Shown here: positions 44,641 through 55,860 of the stretch, piece after piece
Position numbering within the stretch: the first letter of the stretch is position 1
Layout of the letters: every line of letters begins with the position of its first letter
Assembly: GCA_016808115.1 (NCBI GenBank)
Contig: JAEQBH010000137.1
Coordinates: forward strand, 744,001-808,000
Direction of reading: 5' to 3'
Length of the DNA stretch: 64,000 nt
Origin: Tetrastigma voinierianum
Lineage: Eukaryota; Streptophyta; Magnoliopsida; Vitales; Vitaceae
Notes under the pieces: model-generated
What the model was told of the DNA's origin: nothing
Seen by the model: the letters and a program-made list of their open reading frames with translations, nothing else
Databases searched by the model: none
Program-made: the position numbers and the translations under genes

Positions 44641-45857
44641 GGTACCACTGGTGACTATCTATATTTATGATTGGCAATAAGTATCTTAGATTTAGGAATA
44701 TTTATTTTTGGTCTATATTTAAAAAATATTTTTCTAATTATGGCATTATAAAAAAATTTTACAGTTAAGAAGTCCAATGGAATAATTTTTACTTATAATA
44801 ATTAGGGATAAGGAAATCATAATTTTTTTAGCTTGAATAATTATCTGTAGAACCAAAAATATTTCTTTCATCTTTTCTTCGAAAACTTTCAGCATTTTCC
44901 TAGATGAAATATTGTTTCATGAAGAATGGATTCATTTGTAAAAAGTTCGTTATAAATATGATATGAGTTTCTGAATTAGATAGTAGATTTTATATCTTGA
45001 GATACATGTAGATTAAAATTTTATCTAAAAAACCACAGATCTCAGATAAAATCGTTGTAACATGTAAAACTTCGTTACGTATGAGTATTTTTATAAATGA
45101 CGTAAAAAATCAACCACACATACCAACAATTAAATCGGAAGAGATGTCCGGATGTATAGCTTAGTTGATAGAAACGTTCGATCTTTTAAAAATACGAACG
45201 CGAAGATTCTGAGGTCTCATTAGAGTCTAATGAGACATTTACTATATTGTAACAAATGCTTAATTACTAAAAAATAAAAATCGAAAATATACAAAATGAC
45301 TTGAGATAAAGGAATGGGTGGATATGAGGCAATGAAAGTAAAAAACTTGACCCACGAATGGAGCTTGACTTACATAATAAAAATGTGGTGTGGAATTCAA
45401 TTCAAGATCAAGAGTTTATTGGGTGATTAATATAGGAAAAGTCTAAACAAATGACTTGTGAAATACTTTGAAATAAATACAGAATTTTTTTTTCTTTTCA
45501 AAAAAAAAAAAAGCAGAAATTTCCATGGAGATGCAAGTATGTGTGATGTTATATTTCCATCATGGGTTTGATGGAATTGACCAATTCTTTTTGTACATTT
45601 TCGCCATTCATGCATTAATTTTTCCATTGACCCAAATTAAAGGGATGTCCCCTTTGCATACATTTCCAACCCAACCCCTTTATGGAGATATTTTTTTAAA
45701 AAAGGAGAACAAATGGGCCTTTTTGGAAATTGTTATTTAAAATAGAAAATAAATTACAAATATGCTGGTCAATTTTATATTGAAATTTGGGATTATTTTT
45801 TAAGGAGGACTCTGATACTAATTATTAACTTTAAAAGTGGTAAAACACAAAAATGAA

Positions 45858-48331
45858 AGAGCAGTCTCTTAACACGAGATTATTACAATAGCGAATATTA
45901 ATTTTAGAAAATAAAGCGATAGGCTCGGGTTTAATACTAGAGCCATGGGTAAATTGGTAAATTTACCTACTTAGGACCCTTAGGTCATTAATAAGAGAAT
46001 TACAGTGGTGATGTATAAGATTGAGATGTGATATGCGAATAGAAAGAGTTAATGAGCAAATTGTATTAGTGAAACTTTAAAAAATTCAAAAAAAAAAAAA
46101 AAAAATGGGTATAAAACTAAAACTAGTCTAAGAAAAGAGGATAGTTCTCATTTTTTGCTCAAATAAGAGTTAGGGCAAAATGTGAAGAAAGAGGAGGAGA
46201 AAGAAGGAAGAAGAAGAAGAAAGAGAAGGAGAAAGGAAGAAGAGAAGGAAAGGAGAGATTGAGCAGGTAAGGGTTTTTGGTTTTGATTAACTGTAAAATG
46301 GTTCTTTTTACGAGGTTTGGTTGGGAACCTCCTGGCCTAGATTTAGGAAGGATATGGGGTGATAAAACCCTGATATGTAGTTGTTTGTGTAAGGATTTGA
46401 GGGATTTTTGTATAGGGTATGATTAAATGAATTCTCTCTTTTGAAAATTGGGTTTCATGCAACTTTAGTTAATTTGTAGTCGTAGGTTGATAGGAAACCA
46501 CTAGATTCTTGTTTAAGATATGTTTTTGGAAGAGTGTTTTGGGTTGAATAGAGTACAGAACTTGATGTGTTTGAGTGTTGGGGTTGATTGGGTTGGAAAG
46601 CTTGCACCTTGGGGAAAAGTGGGAAAATCATAATTCTAGAGCATTTTCGAGAACTGGATTTTCTGTTTTGACAGTGTTAATATTTTAGCCATAACTTGCT
46701 CATTCATATCTGATTTGGAGTGATTCAAGTTTGCTGTTTAAACTAGACTTCAAGGAGCACCAAACATCCCGAAATAAATTGCCCTCAAATTCCGACTCCA
46801 TTCTATGTACAAAATTCACTCAAAGAGAGTATGTTCAAGCAAAATTTACGCTTCGAGTTTGATCGCTAGAATAGTCAGGGTTGTTTAGGACATACTTTCT
46901 CGAGTTTGGTCTTTCGATTTGGGTGATTAGGTTGGAGGCGCTGCGCGCCTTATCTTCAAATGGGTAATATGGAATAGAATACAAGAGGTGTTTTTGTGTT
47001 GATGTGTTGTTTGTGCTCTTTAATGAGGATGTGCAAATGTTGATCCTAGTAAGTGTAAGAGAGTGCACTTGGGATCAAGGTTTATATTTAAGGAAGTACT
47101 TAAGAATATATGTGAGTCAGTGGTGATAAAGCCTAATAGACCACTTGAGTAATTTTATGTGACTTGATTGGCTGAAGAGGCTAAGGAATCTTATGACTTG
47201 TTATTTGCGAGATCGCTGGGTAGCCTCGGGTTTTGACTTCATTGGAAGACTTGCGGATTTTGAATCGAGTGCTTAGGGGATCTTATAACCTTCTCCTGCA
47301 TCTTTGTGGTTTGATGTTGTGGGAATTATGTACCATTAGTGCTTTGGTAATGTGATTTTCTGAGCCTTATACAGTGTATATTTTTATATGTAATTTTAGA
47401 TCGGTACATGATCATTTTTAAAATATCCATGTGGTTGAATGCTTTATTGAAATTGTTTAAAGCATGACATGGGTATAGAAATTGTGTGAGTAGGATTGAT
47501 GCTAGTGGACACGGGGCGATGACTAGTCCAGGTTGTAGTCAGAAGGTCGCGGTATCACGGGATGTCGGAGCATACAGGTGGTAAGTCGTGATTTAATGGA
47601 TTATACGGGATAATGGGCATATCCTGGGTGGTAAGTCCGGCAATTTGTCGTTCTTAAGGATGATCGGCTAGTCCTAGTGAAAGCCCGAAAGAGTCATAGA
47701 TGAGGAGTTGGGAATGGGCTAGTAGTATTGCGTTCATGTGTTTAAAACCGTGAGCCTGTGTTGTAAATTGCTGCTGTTTTGAGATATATCTTGAATTATG
47801 TACTCTGAGTAAAATCATTTTTATGAGCATGGCTTGTTATGCAGTTCACTGCGAGTTGTCCAGACTCACCCCCATTATTTCCTCCACCTTGCAGATGCCG
47901 GTGCGAGACCCGATTTGCGTGACATGGAAGTTGGACACAGCGTAGGGTTTGAGGGATGGGAAGTTTGTATGCAAATAGCCAGCTTGTTGGTGGTTGGCGC
48001 ATTTGATGAATATTTAGTGTTATGTGGATGTTACCTTATATATTTGGAGCAGTTGGTATCTTTTACGGATCGAGTGTATATTTGCTTGTGTAATGAAATT
48101 TAGTTTGGGCTTTATTAATAAATGTTAATGATCGAGTGTAGCGTATAGTTTTGATCTGCAGGTGAGGAATTAGCTTTGTGCAGATGTGTGTATGTTGGAG
48201 ACACAGGTAGTGTTTATTTCGTTTAAGGTGATTCTTTCCAGTGGAGTTTAGACTGAGTTATTTAAAAAAAATCAGAATTGGTAAATAATGCTTGTCATCA
48301 GCGGTGGAATTCGGGAAGTGTGACACAGTAT
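45858..48331 (+). mobile_element. Probable solo LTR (gypsy-type) in the unit 3 leader
   Basis: A 2.47-kb block absent from the aligned unit 2 leader (break near 13850). Flanking sequence resumes with ATGAAGA on the right, and AAAATGAA ends the left, suggesting a short ATGAA duplication. Inside are a GGAGAA-rich purine tract (46170-46260), then a region ending in the CTCACCCCCATT and CCACCTTGCAGATGCCGG phrases (47868-47900) common near the 3' end of plant gypsy LTRs. The end reads GGGAAGTGTGACACA. No pol or gag inside. Exact ends are uncertain. Confidence 0.55.
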
Positions 48332-49606
48332 GAAGATGGAGGAAGGAAAACGTATTTCATTGATACCAAAAAAGCTTATAGCAACCTCCCATACTTTAAA
48401 AAAAAAAAAACAAATCACTAGGATTAAGGAAAATTAACATCAAAACACTATAATTAAGGATCTAAATCAGGCCATGATAGCTAGAAAGCAGGAAATTAAA
48501 AACTCATTCCACAAAATTTGGGACTAATTAATGAAATCAACAACTTAACAAGAATAGAAAATCTGAACATCAGCCCTAAACATTTGATTCTAACAATATA
48601 TATAGATTTCTTCAAGTAGCAGCTATAAAGTGGTACTGCAAGTACCGCAGGTACCTGTGAGCTTGGAATAATCAAAGTCCAAAAATTTTATACGAAGCTA
48701 GCGGAGAGGATCTAGAATAGTATGTTGATGGTTCAATTTTATGAAAATATTGAAAGAAAAACATTGATGTTGTTGATAAAAACTTAAAAAAAAAATCAGG
48801 CTCGTGAAGAATGTTGCTATTTAGTATGATTAAAAATACTCGATACATTTAATATATCTATATCATATATAAAGGTTTAATAAATATTTCCTTAAATATT
48901 AAACAAAGTTACATATATTTCCCATTGTGATATTGTAGTAATTTAGTATATATTTTACTGTCGATGAATGTATCACCGCACGTTTGAATTATGATTGGTA
49001 GTTTTGAAATTAACTCCTGCTGAAATCCATCAAATATTGGAACTTCAAAAACCAACAACTTGTTTTTGCTAAAGTTCTAGGTTCCAATAAGATCATTGTT
49101 TGTTTGCTTGATTTACATCTAATGATTGTGAACATGTTATTTATGACATTGATTCCTCAACAGAGAAGACAGCGTCCAAGTCGATATCGAAATCATGTTA
49201 CAGTTGTATTGAACATATATGACATCTATCGAATTGGTAGCACGAAAATTCATTAATTTATCTAGAAAACTAGATTCCCATAAACCTCTTGAGATAGATT
49301 TAAATGATTATAACTTGAATTGATTTTCAAGACCAGTGAGAATGATAGTTATATATTTAGACACATCAATTTGATCTATGATATTTCTGTGCGTTAGCTG
49401 TATGATTTAGACTGGTTTGAAGAGTCAATAGAAATGCATGGTTCATGGTGGATTTCCCTGCATTTGACTTGGTCTGTACCAGTACCACTAATAAACTCAA
49501 TCCTGTCCTATATATAGAACATTGCAAAAGGTAGCAAAATCTACACTGCATTTAATTTGAATTTTGAAAATTGGATGAAGAATTTGAATCAGATCTAGCT
49601 GAAGCA
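48332..49606. other. Leader immediately upstream of the unit 3 CNL
   Basis: About 1.25 kb nearly identical to 13870-15134 in unit 2. It should hold the CNL promoter and 5' UTR. AT-rich with several TATATA runs, so no single promoter can be chosen. No gene seen. Confidence 0.55.
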
Positions 49607-52183
49607 ATGGCTGACGGAGTTGTGTCGATTTTCTTCAAAAACTTCAAACTTTTCCAAGTAGAGAATGGAACTTGGAGGAAAATAGCAGAATGGTGTTCAT
49701 GACTTACAAATAGGGTGTTGACATAGAGGCCCTGATGAAGATGGGATGGAGGATTCAGATTAAACTCTGAGATCAGTGGATTCTGAGGAGGTTGCAGTGG
49801 AAACTCTGAACACGGCTGAGGATGTTGGTGACTGGATTGCGACAGTTCAGGATAATGCGGCGGCATCACTGAGCTACCAGTCCATGGCCTCCCGCTTCTT
49901 CGAGTACTGCTGAAACCAACGTTCCTTTGATCATCAGCGACGGGCGCGATAGCATCGTCGGCGCTCAACGAGCTAAAGCAAGCTGGTTTCTTGGGCGATG
50001 GAGCCAGATCGAAACTCAGGTTTACGTTGCGTGGTGGGGATGCCTGGATTGGGCAGGAACAACGCTTCGGCCCGCTTTGCGTGTTCCGAGACTGTGAAGG
50101 AGCACTTTCATATTCATGCCTGGATCATTGCTTCAAAGTCCAGAACCAAATCTGAAATCTTACGGAGCTTGTTGGGGAAACTTGGCTGTCGATCTCAGGG
50201 CTTGTTGGAGGCGAAACATCCACAGACGGGTCCGACTTAGATGTCAGTGCAGACACTGAAAGTACCTATCGGCTGGCGTAACATGAACGGTATGTTACTC
50301 TGCATTGTTGATGATTTATGGGCAAAAGGCGTGTGAGATTCCATCAAACACTCCTTGCCAGATAATAATAACAGCGCAGCAGAATAATCATCACCACAAG
50401 AAGAGGCAGCATAGCAGATTCTTGCAGGGAAGATGGGTTAAGTGATATCCTAAGCTCCAACCGCTGTCGTGGTGAGCGCTGAGCAACTCTTCAATAAAAT
50501 TGCTTTCCGAAGAAGAGCTGGCGATATCCTTCCGCGCCTTGAAGAAGTCTCCGTCCATCTTACAGAAATGTGAGGGATTACCACTTGGGATGTTGAGTGG
50601 GTAAACTCTTGTCGAGTAAGTCTGAGGATTGCATGAATGGAAAAAAATACACTGATAGCGAATCTAGGCTAAAAAGCAGGGTGACAATATAGAAAGTCCT
50701 GGCCTAGGTACAAGGGTTGCCTTACCATCTCAAGTATTGCTTCTTGTATATAAACATTTTTCCTGAGATTGTCAGTTAAGCGAGACGACCCCAGTTGTTC
50801 ATGGATGGCTGAGGGTTCGTGAAGGAGGTAAAACTCTTGAAGAGGTTGGGGAAGAGGACCTGAATGAGCTTATTGGGAGGAGTCTGATTGAGGCGCATAA
50901 AATTGATTTTGATGAAAGGCCATTTACTGTTGGAGTCATTAACAGTGCACAGGATAATTCTCTCAGTTTCATGATTTTCTACCTTGCACTTTACGTTTGT
51001 GCAGAAGGAGCGGAGGGAAACTTGGCTGGAAAACCCCGACGCCTATCCGTCCAGACCGGAAACTTTGATTTGTCTCAAGATTTAACCTGTGTTCGAACTT
51101 TTTTCAGTTTGAGTTCAGGCAAGGTGAGCATTGGTCCGAATTTCAGACTATTGAAGGTTTTGGACATACAAGGCACTCCTTTGGGGAAATTCCCAAGTGC
51201 CATTACAGATCTTGTCCTCTTAAAGTATTTGAGTTTGAGGAATACAAGTATAAGGAGCATCCCCAAATCGGTTGGGAAACTACGGCAGCTTGAGACCTTG
51301 GATCTCAAACAAACTCTGGTTAAAGCTTTTGCAGATCAGTCCTAAAACTGGCTAAGCTTCGTCACTTGCTGGTTTACTCCTCCACAACATGGAAGCATTG
51401 TATCGTTTGGTTCAGTTCCAAGGGTTTTCTGTATCGACAAATATTGGAGCAATGAAGAACTTACAAAAGCTGTCATTTGTAGAGGGCGAAAAGGCGGCAT
51501 AGAATAATTACAGGAGTTCAGAAATCTGTTTAGCTGAGGAAAGCGGATTAATAGAACTAGCAAAGAAGATGGCAGCAGCTTGTGCCAGTCAATCAAGATG
51601 ATGTCGGATCTCCTTTCCTTGAATGTGACCTCCCTGAATAAGTCGGAGCCTCTGGAGCTTGCTTCAATGGCGAATAATGCCACGTTTTCTTCAACGTCTG
51701 TATCTCAAAGGGTCCTTGAAAACGTTTCCCAAGTGGGTATCTTCACTACATGACCTGGTGAGAATACGCCTGAAATGGTCATCACTGTCAGGAAAGAGCC
51801 AGGTGGGCTCTTCAAGATCTCCCAAACTTGATGGAGCTGCAGTTACTTGATGCATACACTGGAACCCTCTTGGATTTCGAGGCGACAAAGTTTCAGAAGC
51901 TTAAGATATTAGAGCTTGAGCAATTGAAACAGCTGAGGTTTATTGTAATGGAAGAGTAAATTGCCTAACTTAAAAAGCTAGTGTAAGGCAATGCAATGAG
52001 CTGAAGCAGGTCCCCATAGGTATCCACAATCTCCATCATCTCAAGGAGCTGCTCTTCTGCGATATGCCTGAGAAATTCGTGGCCCAGCTGAGGGAAACTG
52101 GTGGTGGACTTCGCCATTTGCTTCTCCATATTTCGATTATTCATTCATATCAACAAGACGGGTCAATGGAAGATCTTTCGTGA
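49607..52183 (+). pseudogene. CC-NB-ARC-LRR (RPM1-type) resistance gene, near full length, unit 3
   Basis: Most complete CNL of the window; the span of 2577 bp fits the usual 850-900 residues. ATG (49607) starts a CC domain (MADGVVS-like). NB-ARC: the P-loop reads VVGMPGLGRNN, a frame-damaged GLGKTT; then EHFHIHAWIIASKSRTKSEI, a kinase-2 region around GATGATTTATGGGC at 50310, GLPL-type and LKYCFL-type stretches. LRR part: PRRLSVQTGNFDLSQDLTCV, FRLLKVLDIQGTPLGKFPS, LVLLKYLSLRNTSIRSIPKS and LRQLETLDLKQTLV (51000-51340), one intact frame of 124 residues. Then comes the RPM1-like tail and a stop at 52181-52183. At least ten frame changes. The MHD region is replaced by an unrelated-looking stretch near 50940-50990. 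Confidence 0.9.
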
Positions 52184-52194
52184 CCATGTATACA

Positions 52195-52540
52195 TGTTGG
52201 AAACCTCATCGAACCTTCTCTATCCACATTGTTATGATATTATAAGCTTTGGGTATATTAAGTGCCGCGTTTAGAATTGCTTACTTTGCTCTAGCTGTCC
52301 TTAGATGGTCAAGTTTTCCTTTTTTTTAACTGATTCAAATCAGTCAAGATTTTTAGGAACCAATTGATTATTTATGTTTTTTATTCCAGGAGTAGGACCT
52401 TAATTTCAGTCATTTGTTTCCTTTTTTTTTGTATTTAAACTGTTGTAATTCTCCATTAGCAAATTTAATTCAGAATTCCCTTCTCCATTGTTCATTGCCT
52501 TTTTTATTATTTTTCTCTTCATATTTTCTAAACTTCAACA
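52195..52540 (+). mobile_element. Ty1/copia 5' LTR, unit 3 copy
   Basis: 346 bp, begins TGTTGGAAAC 11 bp after the CNL stop, ends AACTTCAACA, followed by TTGTATCAGAGC (52543-52554), a primer-binding site one base short of TTGGTATCAGAGC. Best-preserved copy of this LTR. Confidence 0.78.
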
Positions 52541-52591
52541 ATTTGTATCAGAGCTTCTTCTTTAAAAGACCTGTTTTCTTGCTAAAGACTC

Positions 52592-53720
52592 AATGGAAAT
52601 TGAAGCCTCTTTTGTGCTTTTGCTCCTTCAGTGTTCGATGGAACCAACTATCAGATGTGGGTTGCTAGAATGGAAACTTGGAAGCCTTGGATCTTTAAGA
52701 AGCAGTGGAAGAGGAATGTGATGTTCTTGCACTTCCTGCAAATCCTACAATGGCTCAAATGAAATCCTACAAATTAAGAGAAGAAAACATAAAGGTCAAA
52801 GGCCAAGGCAGTTTTATTTGCAGTAGTTTCTCCTACCATTTTTTAGAAGGAATATGTCCCTAAAAACAGTTAAAGAAATATGGGATTACCTTGAATCAAA
52901 ATATGTAGGAGACGAAAGAATTAATTAGGACATGCAAATTCTCAATTTGATCATAAAGTTTGAACTTCAAAGAATAAAGGAATCATAATCCATCAAGGAG
53001 TATACGAACAAGCTACTTGGAATTTCAAATAGAGTAAGGGTGCTTAGAGCAGACTTTAATTACTCAAGACTAGTGGAGAAAATTCTAGTTACCATGCCAG
53101 AGAGATATAAGGTAACTATTACTGCTCTCGAAAATTCCAAGGATTTATCAAAATTTTCTTTGGCGAGGGCACAACAACAGAAGGAGAACTAGCAGCCGAG
53201 CATCAAGGAGCTACTAAGAGTAAGTTGAAAAACAAGAAGAAATAAAGTAGCACTGGTGCAAAACCAAGGAAGGAGTATGGACAAAAGAAGTCACATCCAC
53301 CCTGCCAGCATTGGCAAAAGTGGGTCATCCACCTTTCAAGTGCTGGAGAAGATCAGAAGCTAAATACTCCAAATGTAAGCAAATGGGGCATGAAGCTGTA
53401 TCTACAGGAACAAAAGACAACATAATGATGAAGAGGCAAAAGTAGTTGATCAAGATGAAGAAGATTACTTGTTTGTTGCCACTTGCTTCACCAACATGAA
53501 TTGAACAAACTATTTGCTCATTGATAGTGGTTGCTCCAACCACATGACGCACAACAAGAGTCAATTCAGATAATAATGTGAAATCACTTCATCAAAAGTT
53601 CAAGTGGGTGATGGTAAGCATATTGTTGTCAAAGAAAAAGGTACAATTGTTATCCCAATTTGCCATTGTACTATATTACCAATCCACCTATACCTTAATT
53701 CATCGAGTGAATATATTAGA
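52592..53720 (+). pseudogene. Ty1/copia gag-protease fragment, unit 3
   Basis: Starts MEIEAS at 52592. Gag pieces: NYQMWVARMETW, KEIWDYLESKYVGDERIN (52880-52930), and ALENSKDLSKFSLARAQQQK at about 53128-53185. A zinc-knuckle region near 53290-53400 has lost most Cys/His to indels. The protease start LIDSGCSNHMTHNKSQF lies at 53515-53570, then VGDGKHIVVKEKGTIVIP. It ends near 53720. No integrase, RT or 3' LTR follows, so the element is truncated. It is the reference copy for the interrupted gags in units 1 and 2. Confidence 0.85.
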
Positions 53721-55110
53721 TCAGGTACATTTTATTTATTTATTTATTTTAATTGTATTCTTGATTTATTATTCTTATGCCATTATGCATTACATTATAT
53801 TTATTTGATAGAATGTCCTCACAACACAATGGCTCATGTCACATGTCCGCATGAGCAACTCTACGCTAAACACGCCGCTGAGAGGAGAGGTGGAATAATC
53901 TAGGACAATGGTGCGTAAGGCTAATGGCGGGTTTATTTTTATTTTTATTTTATTTTTAAGTAGATATTATTGTTATCCTTCGATTTTGATTTTACTTTTG
54001 CGTATGAATGATCATATCGTTTTTTATTTTGAAGATTTTATGGGTTTTTTATTTTTATTTTTAAGTTATCCTTCGATTTTGATTATGAATGATCAAATCG
54101 TTTTCCGCGTTGTATCATTAATGTTATCCATCATCATCGAAGGGTTTAACTATAAAAAGTTCGTTGTCACATATGAACGAGTTTTATACCGTTAAATAAT
54201 GATTTTATCTTTTGAGATCTGTGTAGATTAAAATTTTGGCTGAAAAAATATATATCTCAAGAAATAAAATATTATCTAACGGTTTTAAAACTTCGTTATA
54301 ATATGAGAGCGAGAACTTATAAACCCGAACCATACTTGTGCCATCTCAAGCCTTCTTGATATCTAACAGCTTTATAAATTTATTTCTATTATAAGAAAAT
54401 TAATTCATGTTTTTATAGCATTGATTGTGGGGTCTTGCCCCAGACCCCTTTGTGAAATAAGTTCTATACCCTACATTCAAGTGGCATTCCTTGATTAGGA
54501 GTTAAAAGTTAAAAGTCAAAATAATTCTATTTTAAAAAGAAAAAATATACATGTAGTCTTTTTATTTAAATATTCATAAAACTATAGTATGTTTACCTTG
54601 CAAGCGTGTTACCGCTGGGTTTGAAGAGTCACTTTAAATGTTCTGGTATGGTTGAGATAAAGTTCCGAATCGTACCAGCTCGATTTAAGATTAATTTTCT
54701 AAAGCAAGTAGTTGGTGAATAGTTTAAAGTTAGTACTCAAAAAGCATGTTCTATTTGATCTTTTTTAAAAAAACAAGCGACTAATCGAGAATGTTTGGCA
54801 TTCTACATAACATCATTTAAGAAAAATGAAATTACTTTGATATCAATTAAACTCGTTGATCAGTTATTCAGAGTTCAAATGCTAAAACTTCTAAACTTAA
54901 CAACATTTGAAATTTAATCAATGTTAATTTTTAGCATTTTGTGATTTGATTGGTAATCCGGTAGCATTATGGCTTATTTGGTTCCTATTTTTAAAAAACT
55001 GGCTGCGAAGACATCACTTAGAGAACCGTCATTTGATATTCTGTGATTTTACTCCATAATATGCGTTATGTTTGTATTTTTTTTACATATTTTTAGAAAG
55101 AAAAAGCAAA
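53720..55110. other. AT-rich tail of unit 3
   Basis: Non-coding, aligned with 42200-43570, including the CATTTTATTTATTTATTTAT run and the repeat pair at 54150-54320. It ends where the Tat LTR begins. No gene seen. Confidence 0.5.
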
Positions 55111-55111
55111 A

Positions 55112-55745
55112 CGTTAGTGATCGCTTTTCAATCGAAACTAGGCTAAGGTATGTGAGAGGATGATTGTTTAGAGCTGGACTGCTTGTTGGGCCGGTCCTGC
55201 TGATTCTGGATCTTGGCTCTGAAAAATCAAGTGACAAGGGGATCGTGAGTTTGGCAGATTTTCTCAGATGTAAGAGAGTGGGTTCTTCACGATGAAGAAA
55301 AAAGATCAACATTGACTCAGAAGATGAATGCTCTGCGTGCAACCTCCCCTTAGATGGGATTGGCACAGTTATTTTCTGTATATGTTTCCCCAATTGGATG
55401 AGTAGTAGATTCTTTCCCATTGGATAAGTGTGCATACTTTTATGGCTATGGATGTGAGAGGATAGTAGGGAAGCGATTATTAAGAATTATCCTACGCTCA
55501 TTGGCTGAGGTCGGTTTGATTTATAGGATAAAATTTGTATTGGGAATTATCTTACTTCACCTACCGGGTGAGATTTAGTTTGATTCTACAGGACATGTGA
55601 CTTATGATTGTGTAATCTTGTTGGCCACCAGAGCGAACAAGCCAGGCTCCGTTTTGGGCCGGTGCCAGAGGCTCGGGCATTTCACTGGGCATACCTTTTT
55701 CTTGGAGGCAGAGTGGAGCTTGGCGCTATTTTTAAACCACATCGT
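55112..55745 (-). mobile_element. 3' LTR of Tat element copy 2
   Basis: Matches 11215-11822, for example AAGTGACAAGGGGATCG, TTCTTTCCCATTG and GCGCTATTTTTAAACC. The left end meets unit 3 tail sequence at the same place in the unit where copy 1 meets unit 2. Exact ends are uncertain by tens of bases. Confidence 0.65.
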
Positions 55746-55860
55746 TGCCCCTGACCCTTGGATCTGATTGGCGTGTGAAAGAGTACATATCGTTTCATGA
55801 ATCAGGTCACGACTTCACGTGTTTGCTGTTTGGTTTGGTTGAGAGCTTGTCGTCGTCCTT

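Larger units (their letters stand above)
43600..45857. other. AT-rich leader of unit 3, left part
   Basis: Aligns with 11838-13850 in unit 2. Differences are an expanded TA run (43951-44028), a longer hairpin array (44265-44640), an extra dispersed repeat (44935-45100) and a SINE-like remnant at about 45149-45250. No gene seen. Confidence 0.6.

Noticed and set aside
55049..55435. 128-residue minus-strand open frame across the Tat LTR
   Set aside because: Lies in the LTR, is not open in the other LTR copy (11215-11822) and has no domain.
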